DNA from: Candidatus Sumerlaeaceae bacterium
GTDB lineage: Bacteria > Sumerlaeota > Sumerlaeia > Sumerlaeales > Sumerlaeaceae
Direction: 5' to 3'
Length of the DNA: 64,000 bases
Assembly: GCA_026418615.1 (NCBI GenBank)
Contig: JAOAAY010000001.1
Coordinates: 62,001 to 126,000, forward strand
Position numbers and translations under genes: made by a program. A model generated the notes under the pieces. That model was not told where the DNA came from. It did not search any database and worked only from the letters and a program-made list of their open reading frames with translations. This document shows, one piece after another, positions 38,607 to 47,828 of the stretch (position 1 is the first letter of the stretch; every line of letters begins with the position of its first letter).

Positions 38607-39497
38607 ATGAGACTGGGATATGTTTTTGTCATTCTGGCGGCTTGCTGCTGGGGCGGGTCGGCAGTGGCAGCCAAAGCCTTGTCGCTCGGCAATGTCGCCG
38701 GAGCCCTCCTCCTTTCCCAAAGCCGGGTGACCGTAGCCTGGGTGATCATACTGGTCTACCTGTTGGCGCGGTCTCCCGCGAGGCTTCGCGTTCCGTTGAG
38801 CGATCTCGCGGCTTTCGCTGTTTTCGGTATTTGTGGCATCGCAGGAGCCAACTATTTCCTCTACTTTGCCATTGAACGCATGGACGCTGCGGTGGCCGAT
38901 GTCATCCAGTTCACCGCCCCGCTTCTCGTTGCTGTCTGGCTGCATGCGACGCGACAAGAACGCTTTGACAAGACCAAGTCCGTCGCCTTGGCGCTGGCGA
39001 TGGCCGGGGTTGTGTTGTCGTTGGGGCTGCCCTCCGGTGTGCGGTCACTCAGCGCCGCGGGCGTCGTATCGGCTGCTGTTTCGGCTCTGTGCTTTGCGTG
39101 TATGATCGTCCTCGGAAAATCACTTTCCCGGCGGCACGATCCAATCGTCTACCTTCATTACGGTTTTGCCGCTTCGGCGCTGTTCTGGGCGGTCATAGCC
39201 CCTCCATGGACCCTCCCCGCGCGCATCGGGTCGTGGCAGACAGCCGGCTTACTCGTTGTCTTTGGCTTCACCTCAGCCCTCCTGCCTTATGTCTTTTTTC
39301 TCGCCGGTCTCCGTCGTGCGCCGGCCAGCCGCGCCGCCATTGTCAGCACCTTGGAACCGGCCATCATTGCTGTGGGTGCCTATCTGTTTCTTGGTGAATC
39401 GCTGACCGTGTCTCAGATGACCGGCATTTCGCTCGTCATTGCCGCCGTGGGGGTCATCGAGGCTGCGCCGATTGCACGCGAGGCGGAACGGATTTGA
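38607..39497 (+). CDS. EamA/DMT-family transporter
   Basis: Ten-TM EamA-like: MRLGYVFVILAACCWGGSAVAAKAL...; ASRAAIVSTLEPAIIAVGAYLFLGESLT. Confidence 0.85.
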   Translation: MRLGYVFVILAACCWGGSAVAAKALSLGNVAGALLLSQSRVTVAWVIILVYLLARSPARLRVPLSDLAAFAVFGICGIAGANYFLYFAIERMDAAVADVIQFTAPLLVAVWLHATRQERFDKTKSVALALAMAGVVLSLGLPSGVRSLSAAGVVSAAVSALCFACMIVLGKSLSRRHDPIVYLHYGFAASALFWAVIAPPWTLPARIGSWQTAGLLVVFGFTSALLPYVFFLAGLRRAPASRAAIVSTLEPAIIAVGAYLFLGESLTVSQMTGISLVIAAVGVIEAAPIAREAERI

Positions 39498-39500
39498 TGA

Positions 39501-40253
39501 CTATGGCGCGCCGCGCTTGTAGGCTTCGCAAAGCGTTTTGATGTCCGCCTCGAACAGAGGGCGGTTCACGGGCTGGTGAAGCACGGCTGCCGGGTGCAGG
39601 CACACAAACAACGGCAGTCCCTCGTAATGCTCCCAAGTGCCGCGGATTTTCGTGATGGTGATCTGGCGTTTCAGCAGGGTCATGACGGCGAACCGGCCTA
39701 GTCCGCAAAGCATCTGCGGACCAATCAGTCGCAATTGCTCGAGCAGGTACGGCTCGCAGGCGGCGATTTCCTCAGGCAGCGGATCTCGGTTATCGGGCGG
39801 ACGGCACTTAAGGATGTTGCAGATGAACACTTCGTCGCGCTCGACACCGTGCTTTTTCAACTCGCGGGTCAAAAGATTCCCGGCTGCCCCCACAAATGGC
39901 TTGCCCTGTTCATCCTCCGTTGCACCGGGCGCCTCCCCAATGAACACCAGCCGCGCCTTGGGATTGCCGACACCGAACACGGCGTTCTTGCGCTGATACC
40001 CCAGCGCGCACTTGCGGCAAGCCTCGACCTCGGCGCGCAAAGCCGCGAAGCGGGCAGGCGCTTGAGGAGAGGAAGACCCTGCTGGCGCGGACGGCAGCCC
40101 GCTGGCGTCTTGCGCCCCTGCGCCGCCCGGGGAAGATGCCCCGGACGCCATCGCAGCCTCAAGTTCATCCCGTGGCACCAAGAGCCCCTGACGCCGGATC
40201 CATTCCAGATAAACACGCGCATCCTGCAGCGCGCTTCGCTCGCACTGGCTCAT
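39501..40253 (-). CDS. Type-4/5 uracil-DNA glycosylase
   Basis: VFIGEAPGATEDEQGKPFVGAAGNLLTREL, NILKCRPPDNRDPLPEEIAAC, LHPAAVL. Confidence 0.92.
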   Translation of the reverse strand: MSQCERSALQDARVYLEWIRRQGLLVPRDELEAAMASGASSPGGAGAQDASGLPSAPAGSSSPQAPARFAALRAEVEACRKCALGYQRKNAVFGVGNPKARLVFIGEAPGATEDEQGKPFVGAAGNLLTRELKKHGVERDEVFICNILKCRPPDNRDPLPEEIAACEPYLLEQLRLIGPQMLCGLGRFAVMTLLKRQITITKIRGTWEHYEGLPLFVCLHPAAVLHQPVNRPLFEADIKTLCEAYKRGAP

Positions 40254-40393
40254 TCACGACCTCTTGACATCATTACCGGCCACAAGCCGTTGCTAGGGCG
40301 CAAGGCCGCAGGCTGGCAACCTGAATATGCTTAGCCACGCAAGGTACGAAAAAAGGCCGCGTCGATTGCCCAGAGCCATCGCGCGACCCGCGG

Positions 40394-40470
40394 GGGCGAT
40401 TAGCTCAGATGGTTAGAGTGCCACGTTGACATCGTGGAGGTCAGTGGTTCGATTCCACTATCGCCCACCA
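40394..40470 (+). tRNA. tRNA-Val (anticodon GAC), CCA encoded
   Basis: GGGCGATTAGCTCAGATGGTTAGAGTGCCACGTTGACATCGTGG...GGTTCGATTCCACTATCGCCCACCA. Confidence 0.96.
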
Positions 40471-40562
40471 TTTTCACCTAACTTGTAACTCCTCCGGACG
40501 CCGGCTGCCTCCAGTCTCGAAAAGATGTGCATTCGCCTTGCGATCGTCGGGCGTTAAGAGAC

Positions 40563-40638
40563 TGGAGCTGATGGTCGGATTCGAACCGACGACCTGCTGA
40601 TTACGAATCAGCTGCTCTGCCAGCTGAGCTACATCAGC
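40563..40638 (-). tRNA. tRNA-Thr (anticodon CGT), CCA encoded
   Basis: Reverse complement GCTGATGTAGCTCAGCTGGCAGAGCAGCTGATTCGTAATCAGCAGGTCGTCGGTTCGAATCCGACCATCAGCTCCA. Confidence 0.96.
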
Positions 40639-40753
40639 CCCTTCGCGCGTTAAGCGCGGGCGCCTAAGGTGGCGTCCATTTCAGCCCTTACAAGCGAAAA
40701 CTTCTGCCATTCCCGCAGCGAATCACTGCCGCGTGCGCGCATAATAGGCCGTG

Positions 40754-40975
40754 ATGAAAATACGCCATGCAGTCAAGTACGCCGTCGCCGGTTTTGCTGC
40801 TGCCGCCACGGTCGTCGGCATCGTGGCCATCAAAGTGGCTGAGCATCAGCGGCGCTCACGCGGTGCTCAGGAATCCCAGCGCATTACGGAAACGCTGCGG
40901 CAACGCGGCATCGGGGGGGCCTTGCCGACCAAACCCGCCGAGGGTGCGGCTGGCGACCGCCCATCTCCCCAGTGA
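40754..40975 (+). CDS. Small hypothetical protein, one predicted TM helix
   Basis: MKIRHAVKYAVAGFAAAATVVGIVAIKVAEHQRRS; upstream of and same strand as rluD. Confidence 0.45.
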   Translation: MKIRHAVKYAVAGFAAAATVVGIVAIKVAEHQRRSRGAQESQRITETLRQRGIGGALPTKPAEGAAGDRPSPQ

Positions 40976-40999
40976 TTGCCGCTTCGGCTCTGCGCGGCA

Positions 41000-41971
41000 A
41001 TGCCTGAACCTTGCGCATTTGTTGCCTCATCGGACGACGCGGGACTGCGTCTCGATGTTTTCCTGACACGCCACCTTGCGGGCTTCTCGCGTAGTCGCAT
41101 TCAGCGGCTGATTGAAGCAGGTGCCGTGACGGTGACCGGTCTGGCCGTCAAACCTGGAGCGATTCTGCGCGGCGGCGAGCAGATTCAGGTCATCATCCCG
41201 GATCCCGAACCGGCCTCGCCGGTCCCGCAGCAAATTCCGCTCGAGATCATCTTCGAAGATGACGATGTGCTCGTGATCAACAAACCGCCCGGGCTTGTGG
41301 TCCACCCGGGGGCTGGGACACCTGATCGAACCTTGGTAAACGCTTTGCTCGGCCGTCCCGGGTTGCTGTCGCAAATCGGGGGCGTTTATCGGCCGGGGAT
41401 TGTCCACCGTCTGGACAAGGACACGAGCGGTCTGCTCATCGTGGCGCGCAATGACGCGGCCCACCTCGCGTTGTCGCGGGCTTTGGCTCGACGCGAAATC
41501 AAACGCATTTACCGCGCAATCGTTTTGAGGGTCCCTCAGGCCGAGTCCGGCGTCGTTGAAGCGCCGATCGGGCGCCACCCCACTGTCCGAACCCGAATGG
41601 CCGTGCGGTATGACCGAGGTCGCCCCGCAACAACGAATTGGCGCGTTTTGGAGCGTTTCCATCATTTTGCCCTGATCGAATGCCGACTCGCGACGGGTCG
41701 CACCCATCAAATACGCGTTCACCTTGCGCACCTCGGCCATCCAGTGTTGGGAGATACGCTCTACGGCGGCGGCGCGGCAGTCGCCGCGGGACTAGCCGGC
41801 GCGCGCGCGCACCGCCTTCGAGGTGCCTTGGAGCGACTCGCCCGTCGCCAGATGCTGCACGCCTTCGAACTGGGGTTCGTTCATCCGCGCACGGGCCATC
41901 CGCTCGTGTTTCGCACCGACCCGCCGGCGGATTTTCAGAGTCTGTTAGACGCTTTGCGCTCCGGGGTCTGA
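41000..41971 (+). CDS. rluD: RluD-family 23S rRNA pseudouridine synthase with S4 domain
   Basis: S4 region RLDVFLTRHLAGFSRSRIQRLIEAGAVTV; GIVHRLDKDTSGLLIVARN catalytic motif. Confidence 0.93.
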   Translation: MPEPCAFVASSDDAGLRLDVFLTRHLAGFSRSRIQRLIEAGAVTVTGLAVKPGAILRGGEQIQVIIPDPEPASPVPQQIPLEIIFEDDDVLVINKPPGLVVHPGAGTPDRTLVNALLGRPGLLSQIGGVYRPGIVHRLDKDTSGLLIVARNDAAHLALSRALARREIKRIYRAIVLRVPQAESGVVEAPIGRHPTVRTRMAVRYDRGRPATTNWRVLERFHHFALIECRLATGRTHQIRVHLAHLGHPVLGDTLYGGGAAVAAGLAGARAHRLRGALERLARRQMLHAFELGFVHPRTGHPLVFRTDPPADFQSLLDALRSGV

Positions 41972-42119
41972 ATTGCGGCCGCCCGGCGACAGGACCCTTG
42001 CGGACAGCACCGCAGGCAAAAAGTTCCCGCCCCTTGCTTTTTTCCCTTGCGAAACGCCAGCCGTGTAGGGTTTACCGTCACATCAGAGGTTAGTTATTTC
42101 ATTTAGGAGGCTGGAAATT

Positions 42120-42284
42120 ATGAAGGGTTTGCTTCTCGCTGTTGCTGCGGCGGTTGTCCTTGCTGGCTGTGCCTGCAATTACAAGGCCAAGTGCTACCCG
42201 TACCCGGTGTATGATTATTCGCCGGCTCGCACCTGCTCCTGCGGCTGCCCGGTTGGCACCACGGCTTGCGCCGTCTGCAAGTAA
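42120..42284 (+). CDS. Cys-rich mini-lipoprotein (54 aa), absent from the ORF track because of its size
   Basis: AGGAGG at 42105-42110, ATG at 42120: MKGLLLAVAAAVVLAGCACNYKAKCYPYPVYDYSPARTCSCGCPVGTTACAVCK*; lipobox LAGC; 8 Cys. Confidence 0.65.
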   Translation: MKGLLLAVAAAVVLAGCACNYKAKCYPYPVYDYSPARTCSCGCPVGTTACAVCK

Positions 42285-42303
42285 GTTCTCGGAGGCTGTC
42301 TGA

Positions 42304-42513
42304 ATGAAACTCGCGCTTATCGTCGCGGCGGCCGCCGTGCTTTCCGGGTGCTGTGGCTGGTATCAGGCGCCCAGTTGCGTCAGGCCATTCCCGATTTACG
42401 ACATGTCGCCGTACCGCGTCAGCGGCAATTGCCGTGCGGTGCCGGATCGCAGTTGGAGTTGCAAAGACTCGTATAACTGCGCCGACTCGACGACTGCCCG
42501 GGTTTACTTTTAG
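42304..42513 (+). CDS. Cys-rich small lipoprotein (69 aa)
   Basis: MKLALIVAAAAVLSGCCGWY lipobox LSGC; 20 bp after the preceding mini-lipoprotein. Confidence 0.65.
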   Translation: MKLALIVAAAAVLSGCCGWYQAPSCVRPFPIYDMSPYRVSGNCRAVPDRSWSCKDSYNCADSTTARVYF

Positions 42514-42544
42514 ACCGCCTGAAGACGCACAGCGTTTCCACCGT

Positions 42545-42577
42545 GGAGGCCGCCCAATGGGGCGGCCTCCTTGTATT
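42545..42577 (+). terminator. Rho-independent terminator after the lipoprotein pair
   Basis: GGAGGCCGCCC-AATG-GGGCGGCCTCC perfect 11-bp stem followed by TTGTATTTT. Confidence 0.85.
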
Positions 42578-42651
42578 TTCGGGTCCGGTGCGAACGGTAT
42601 CCATTGTTCCGCCTTGACCCGCCACTTTGGCGAGGCGACACGGGTGACGCC

Positions 42652-43641
42652 ATGAAATCGAAAGATGAATCCCCCGCCGCCCCCCCTTCGTCCCCGCCCG
42701 TCCAGTTTAACCGCCGCCACCTGCTCGGACTCGAGGAACTCTCTGCGGAGGAGATCACCTGCATCCTCGATAACGCCGAAAGCATGAAAAGCATCTTCAC
42801 CCGCACCGTGAAAAAGGTTCCTACTCTTCGCGGCCGGATGGTCTGTAATCTCTTTTTCGAGAACTCGACCCGCACCCGCACGAGTTTCGAACTGGCCGCA
42901 AAACGCCTCTCCGCGGATGTTGTTAACTTCAACATCGCCACGAGCAGCGTGGCCAAGGGCGAGAGCCTGCTCGACACGGCGCGCACGATCCAAGCGATGC
43001 ATGTGGACATCGTCGTAATCCGTCACTCGTGCCCCGGTACGCCCCACCTGCTATCGCGGCGCCTGAACATGTCGGTCATCAACGCCGGCGACGGCGCGCA
43101 CGAGCACCCAACCCAAGGCCTGCTCGACACCTTCACGATGCGCGAAAAGAAAGGCCGCATCAAAGGGCTCAAGGTGGCCATCGTGGGCGACATCCTGCAC
43201 TCGCGCGTCGCACGGTCCAACATCTGGGCGCTGACCAAACTCGGGGCGCGCGTGGCCCTCGTCGGCCCCTCCACCCTCGTGCCGCGCCAATTCGAAAAAC
43301 TCGGCTGTGAGATTCATCACAACCTCAAAGAGGGCATTGCCGGCGCGGATGTCATCAACCTGCTCCGCATCCAATTGGAGCGTCAGAGGAAAAACCTTTT
43401 CCCCTCCATTCGCGAGTACCGCCTGCTCTACGGCCTCAACCGCGACCGCTTGCGGTATGCAAAGCCGGATGTCCTCGTCATGCATCCGGGGCCGGTGAAT
43501 CGCGGTGTGGAGATTTCGCAGGATGTGGCCGACGGACCGCATTCGGTCATCAACGAGCAAGTCACCAACGGCATTGCGGTGCGCATGGCCGTGCTGTACC
43601 TGCTTAGCGGCAACGCCGGCACCGCACCCGCGACCGAGTAA
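42652..43641 (+). CDS. pyrB: Aspartate carbamoyltransferase catalytic subunit
   Basis: [66 protein letters not shown]; start at internal ATG. Confidence 0.96.
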   Translation: MKSKDESPAAPPSSPPVQFNRRHLLGLEELSAEEITCILDNAESMKSIFTRTVKKVPTLRGRMVCNLFFENSTRTRTSFELAAKRLSADVVNFNIATSSVAKGESLLDTARTIQAMHVDIVVIRHSCPGTPHLLSRRLNMSVINAGDGAHEHPTQGLLDTFTMREKKGRIKGLKVAIVGDILHSRVARSNIWALTKLGARVALVGPSTLVPRQFEKLGCEIHHNLKEGIAGADVINLLRIQLERQRKNLFPSIREYRLLYGLNRDRLRYAKPDVLVMHPGPVNRGVEISQDVADGPHSVINEQVTNGIAVRMAVLYLLSGNAGTAPATE

Positions 43642-43758
43642 AGCCGAGGCCTACCGCGCCTATCGATGAACCGCCCTGACCGCCGGCTTTAGCGATGCGC
43701 GCCGGCCGCGCGAGGCGCGCCCAAGGCTTGATGAGGCGCCGGAGTTGCGGACTGCGTC

Positions 43759-45237
43759 TCACATGGCGCCGTAACCCGTGGCAACCACATAAATCGTTCG
43801 CAGCAGAATCTTGAAATCCAGCCAGAGCGACCAATTGTCAATGTATTCGAGGTCGAGACGCATCCATTCGTCGAAACCGATCTGATTGCGGCCACTCACC
43901 TGCCACAAGCAGGTGATCCCCGGACGCATCGAAAGCCGCCGCCTTTGCCACCGGTCGTATTTCTCCACCTCCGCGGGAATCGGCGGTCGTGGCCCGACGA
44001 GGCTCATATCGCCTCGCAGAACATTCCATAACTGCGGCAGTTCATCAATGCTCGTTTTGCGCAGGAATCGCCCCACCGGCGTAATGCGCGGATCACTCTT
44101 CATCTTGAAGACAGGGCCCTGCATCTCGTTGTGGGCGCGCAACTTGTCCAGCAGTTTGTCCGCATCCACCACCATCGAGCGGAACTTCCACAGCCGGAAC
44201 GGGCGTCCGTTGAGGCCGCATCGGATCTGACTGTAAAAGATGGGATCGCTCCAGGACTGCGAAGTCAGTTTGACGGCGAGTGCTGCCAAAAGAAATACTG
44301 GCGAGAGCAGAACCAGCGCCACCGCCGCGGCGACCCGGTCAAACACATATTTAAACAAGAGCGCGAAACTCATCTCGCGCGTTGGCGAGTAGGTGACCAC
44401 CGGGAAACCCTCAAAATCGTCCAGCACAGGCCGCGCAATCGTATGGCGGAAAAAGTTCAGCGGCAGGCGCGTGCGCACGCCCATTTCCTCGCAGGATTCG
44501 AGCAACGGAGTAAGATCGGTCAGCGAGACCGCAGACGGTACGAAAACGACCTCGTCCACAGGGTGCTTCTCGAGCCGCGGGAGCAAATCGGACAAACGCC
44601 CCACGACCGGAACACCGAGGACCTGCAGAGCCTCGCGCCCGCTGTCGTCAATGATCCCGTCAATGCGGAACCCCCAGAACGGATGGTTGCGGATCAAGCC
44701 GATGAAATGACGCAAGGTCTCGCCGCTTCCAACGAGCAACAGCGATCGCCAATTGCGTCCGCGCTTGCGTAACGCCATCAAGACGCGGCGTACACACAAA
44801 GTTTTGACCCACAACAACACAATGAGCACGAATGGCAGCAGGGCAATGACCCCCCGGCTTGTCCGCTGGCCGATCACGCCCGCCCCCGGCAGATTCACGG
44901 CATGAGCCGGGCTAAGCAGAAACCCCACCAACGCCCCTGCCGCCGTCGCCACCACCGCCGCCATGACGATGGCCCGCAGGCTGTCACCTGTGGTGCGCAA
45001 CCGCTGCGAGGCATAATAACCATTGTAGGAAAGCGTCCCCACCACCGCGACTGGCACCAGCAAGACCAGGTAGGCGTAATCGGAAAGCCGCGCAGGATGG
45101 CGCAGCAACTCCGGCAGAAAATACGGCGCCAAAACCGCGTTACGCAGCCAATGCGAGACCAACACAGCCACAACCGCGACCCCGAGGTCCACGGCCATGT
45201 TGACCTGCTTGAAAATGTATTGATGCTCCTTTAGCAT
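43759..45237 (-). CDS. Exopolysaccharide polyprenyl glycosylphosphotransferase (WbaP/WcaJ-like)
   Basis: N-terminal TM/CoA-binding region and C-terminal FRLWKFRSMVVDAD, LRKTSIDELPQLWNVLRGDMSLVGPRPP, RRLSMRPGITCLWQVSGRN. Confidence 0.95.
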   Translation of the reverse strand: MLKEHQYIFKQVNMAVDLGVAVVAVLVSHWLRNAVLAPYFLPELLRHPARLSDYAYLVLLVPVAVVGTLSYNGYYASQRLRTTGDSLRAIVMAAVVATAAGALVGFLLSPAHAVNLPGAGVIGQRTSRGVIALLPFVLIVLLWVKTLCVRRVLMALRKRGRNWRSLLLVGSGETLRHFIGLIRNHPFWGFRIDGIIDDSGREALQVLGVPVVGRLSDLLPRLEKHPVDEVVFVPSAVSLTDLTPLLESCEEMGVRTRLPLNFFRHTIARPVLDDFEGFPVVTYSPTREMSFALLFKYVFDRVAAAVALVLLSPVFLLAALAVKLTSQSWSDPIFYSQIRCGLNGRPFRLWKFRSMVVDADKLLDKLRAHNEMQGPVFKMKSDPRITPVGRFLRKTSIDELPQLWNVLRGDMSLVGPRPPIPAEVEKYDRWQRRRLSMRPGITCLWQVSGRNQIGFDEWMRLDLEYIDNWSLWLDFKILLRTIYVVATGYGAM

Positions 45238-46115
45238 ACCGATGGCTCATGTCGCCCCGTCAGACATTGCTGGCAATAGATACATGCATGCCAAGCCCTG
45301 CCAAACTCGCGCCGCTCTGAAAATTATCGGAAAAACATCGCGTTCTCGTCCGTCGCGCTGTCCGTCGAGCGCACCCCGGCCCGCAGGCTGCCCGCAAGCC
45401 ATGGGGGTGACTGGCTCGGGCGAATGTCGCCTGAACGCATTCGCTTCTCCGCAAAATGAGTCTTAATCTTGTGAAAAGGAACACCGACACGGCAACCAAT
45501 CGGCCCAAAGCAACAGAATGAAGCCGCAACACCAAACCCGGCCTACAGGCTTATTCCACCGGCCACGACCCAGTTGTGGTAAAAACAGCGTTCAGTGATG
45601 ATTTGTACGCTGCATCAGGTGTCAGTGTACCCACGGAGGGTTTCCAAGCCCAGTAAACTATGCTGCCTAAACCGCCTGATTAGCCAATGATTGCTAACCC
45701 GAATCCAGAACGCAGCATTCCCATTGTTCTGCACCAACGAAATAAGTCTGTGTTCCCTGCCAGCACAACTGCTGACGGACACTACTGACGCATTAACTGC
45801 TGAGAAACTACCATGCAGGCCGCCGTTCAACTAATCAAAACGCCGGCACGGCGAGTAAACGCTAGTCAGGGCACCGGTCATGAACCTCTCCACATGACCC
45901 CGCCTTTGCATCCCGGACCATTCGCGGCGCACTCAGTTGCTGTATCCAGTACATTGGGTCGTGCCCTGGCATTTTCAGCGGTAAGGGCTGCAAATTTCGT
46001 ATTTTAGGCATCAGTGACCGGATAGTCCACCCATGATCTTGCGGGGGAGGATGATTTCTGGTTGGCCAATCGCGGCATAGCGCCCGGATGCAAATGGCAT
46101 GAGGAACTCAGTAGC

Positions 46116-46158
46116 AAAAAAAAGGAGCGCCGACCACTGATCAGGTAGCCGGCGCTCC
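46116..46158 (-). terminator. Rho-independent terminator downstream of pseudopilin gene
   Basis: Minus strand: GGAGCGCCG-...-CGGCGCTCC stem followed by T8 (A8 at 46116-46123 on + strand). Confidence 0.8.
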
Positions 46159-46188
46159 CGCGCTTGCCTATGTCAGCGAGTTCGCCTG

Positions 46189-46815
46189 TTAACCGCGCTG
46201 GTAACGGTCGGTCGTGCGCTGCGTCCGGAAGATGTTCCCCGGACTGACAGTGCCATTAGTAGCGTCATAATTGATATACACGGCGCCCTGCTGGTTAAAT
46301 GGATCGCGGTCAGGACCGTAGGAATACATCAGCCAGTTGCCAGCGTCAGCCTGCCTCATCAGAAAACTTGTACTGTTGGCATACTCGGGGTCGGCAAGCC
46401 ACTGATCGAAATTGAAATATACATAACGCTTTCCAATTTCGACAATGTGGGCGTATGTGCTGTTGAGGGTGGTGTGCGGAATAAACGGGTCATACATCAA
46501 AGATGATATGTAGGCAACCGGAGTGGTCAGGTAACTCGGAATGCGTGCATGGTCATCGTTGCTCAGTGGGGCCACGGTAATATCATTGAAGACATCCCAA
46601 GTTGAACCGGCGTAATTATCGCTCATCGGCGGATAGTTGTTGTTGTCCACCCGATAGGATTCGAGCGCGGTTGCGGTGCTGCGAAGATCTGCTCGCGCCC
46701 GGCTGACCTTCGCCCGCGTCTGCGCCTCGAGGAAATTCGGGACGGCGATTGCTGCGAGGATGGCGATGATCGCCACGACGATGAGCAACTCGATTAGGGT
46801 AAAGCCGCGTCTCAT
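46189..46815 (-). CDS. Type IV pilin / type II secretion pseudopilin-like protein
   Basis: MRRGFTLIELLIVVAIIAILAAIAVPNFLEAQTRAKVSRARADLR prepilin N-methylation signal. Confidence 0.93.
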   Translation of the reverse strand: MRRGFTLIELLIVVAIIAILAAIAVPNFLEAQTRAKVSRARADLRSTATALESYRVDNNNYPPMSDNYAGSTWDVFNDITVAPLSNDDHARIPSYLTTPVAYISSLMYDPFIPHTTLNSTYAHIVEIGKRYVYFNFDQWLADPEYANSTSFLMRQADAGNWLMYSYGPDRDPFNQQGAVYINYDATNGTVSPGNIFRTQRTTDRYQRG

Positions 46816-47361
46816 GCTGGATACCTCCCCATCATATATTAAGCCATCAACGAGTCTGGTAACCGCTTGGAAACGAAAAAATCAAGCGGGAAAGCGTGGT
46901 GCTAAGCACCGACGGCTGAAGTCACGATTGATATATGCTTCCTTTCGACGAGCAAACCCGTGAAGCGCCATAACCATGCTTGCGCCTGCTCCTACGAGAG
47001 CCGCGCTTCCGCCCGTGCTGGCGCGGTCGCTCCTGTTCGCGTCGCAGGCGGTGGGCCGGGGTCGCGCACCATGCTGAGCCCGCGCCCGGCAATTCGGCGC
47101 AAGGTCGCTCACCTAAACGCGCGGGGTTCGGCGGCCTGTATGCGGTTACAGCATTCCGGCTGTTCGCGGCCAGAGCCCAAGTCCCGCCGGTTGTGGGGCC
47201 GGGCAGGTCAGCGCTGACCAAACGCTGCAGCAAGGTGCACAGATGGCTTGTGCTATCAGAGTGAGCCGGCAACGGCGGCCGTTCTAACCATCCAAACACG
47301 AAGGGCACGCCCACTGTCGCAGGCTTGTGCGGTGCAACATCGCGCACGCCGGCCATCCTAT

Positions 47362-47631
47362 CTACTCATCGTCGGTCTCGTCCTCGAATGGCTGAAGATC
47401 GGTTTGGCCACGGCTGTTTTCGACGATGACTTGGATTTTGCGCTCGATAGCCGTTAGTTCGGCTGTGCAGCGTTGGCTTAAGGCCATCCCGCGTTCAAAC
47501 AATTTGAGTGAATCCTCAAGCGAGGTCGTCTCGCTTTCGAGCGCCGATACGATCCGCTCCAGTTCCTCGAAACACCGCTCGAGCGGCCATTTGCTAATGT
47601 CATCGTCAGTCTTCGCTTTGCCCTTGGCCAT
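47362..47631 (-). CDS. xseB: Exodeoxyribonuclease VII small subunit
   Basis: WPLERCFEELERIVSALESETTSLEDSLKLFERGMALSQRCTAEL. Confidence 0.9.
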   Translation of the reverse strand: MAKGKAKTDDDISKWPLERCFEELERIVSALESETTSLEDSLKLFERGMALSQRCTAELTAIERKIQVIVENSRGQTDLQPFEDETDDE

Positions 47632-47828
47632 TGCTCAGTCCTCTTTTCGTGTCTGCCATTCGCCTCTACCCGGTAACTCCTGCATCCCGCCGGCAAGGCG
47701 TCTTGGCAACCCGTCTGCTTGTCACGCGTGGCGCAGATCCCAAGCAACTTTTTTATCTGTCAGGCATGAGATCCCGACAGCAGCATCCTGTTCGAGTTCA
47801 CGATCCGAGTTGGCGGTCCTGGGCCGAT

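Noticed and set aside
42118-43047. 309-aa minus-strand ORF
   Set aside because: Antisense to pyrB and the lipoprotein genes; Arg-rich, no family resemblance.
46922-47356. 144-aa Arg-rich ORF
   Set aside because: Overlaps several equally poor ORFs in other frames; looks non-coding.
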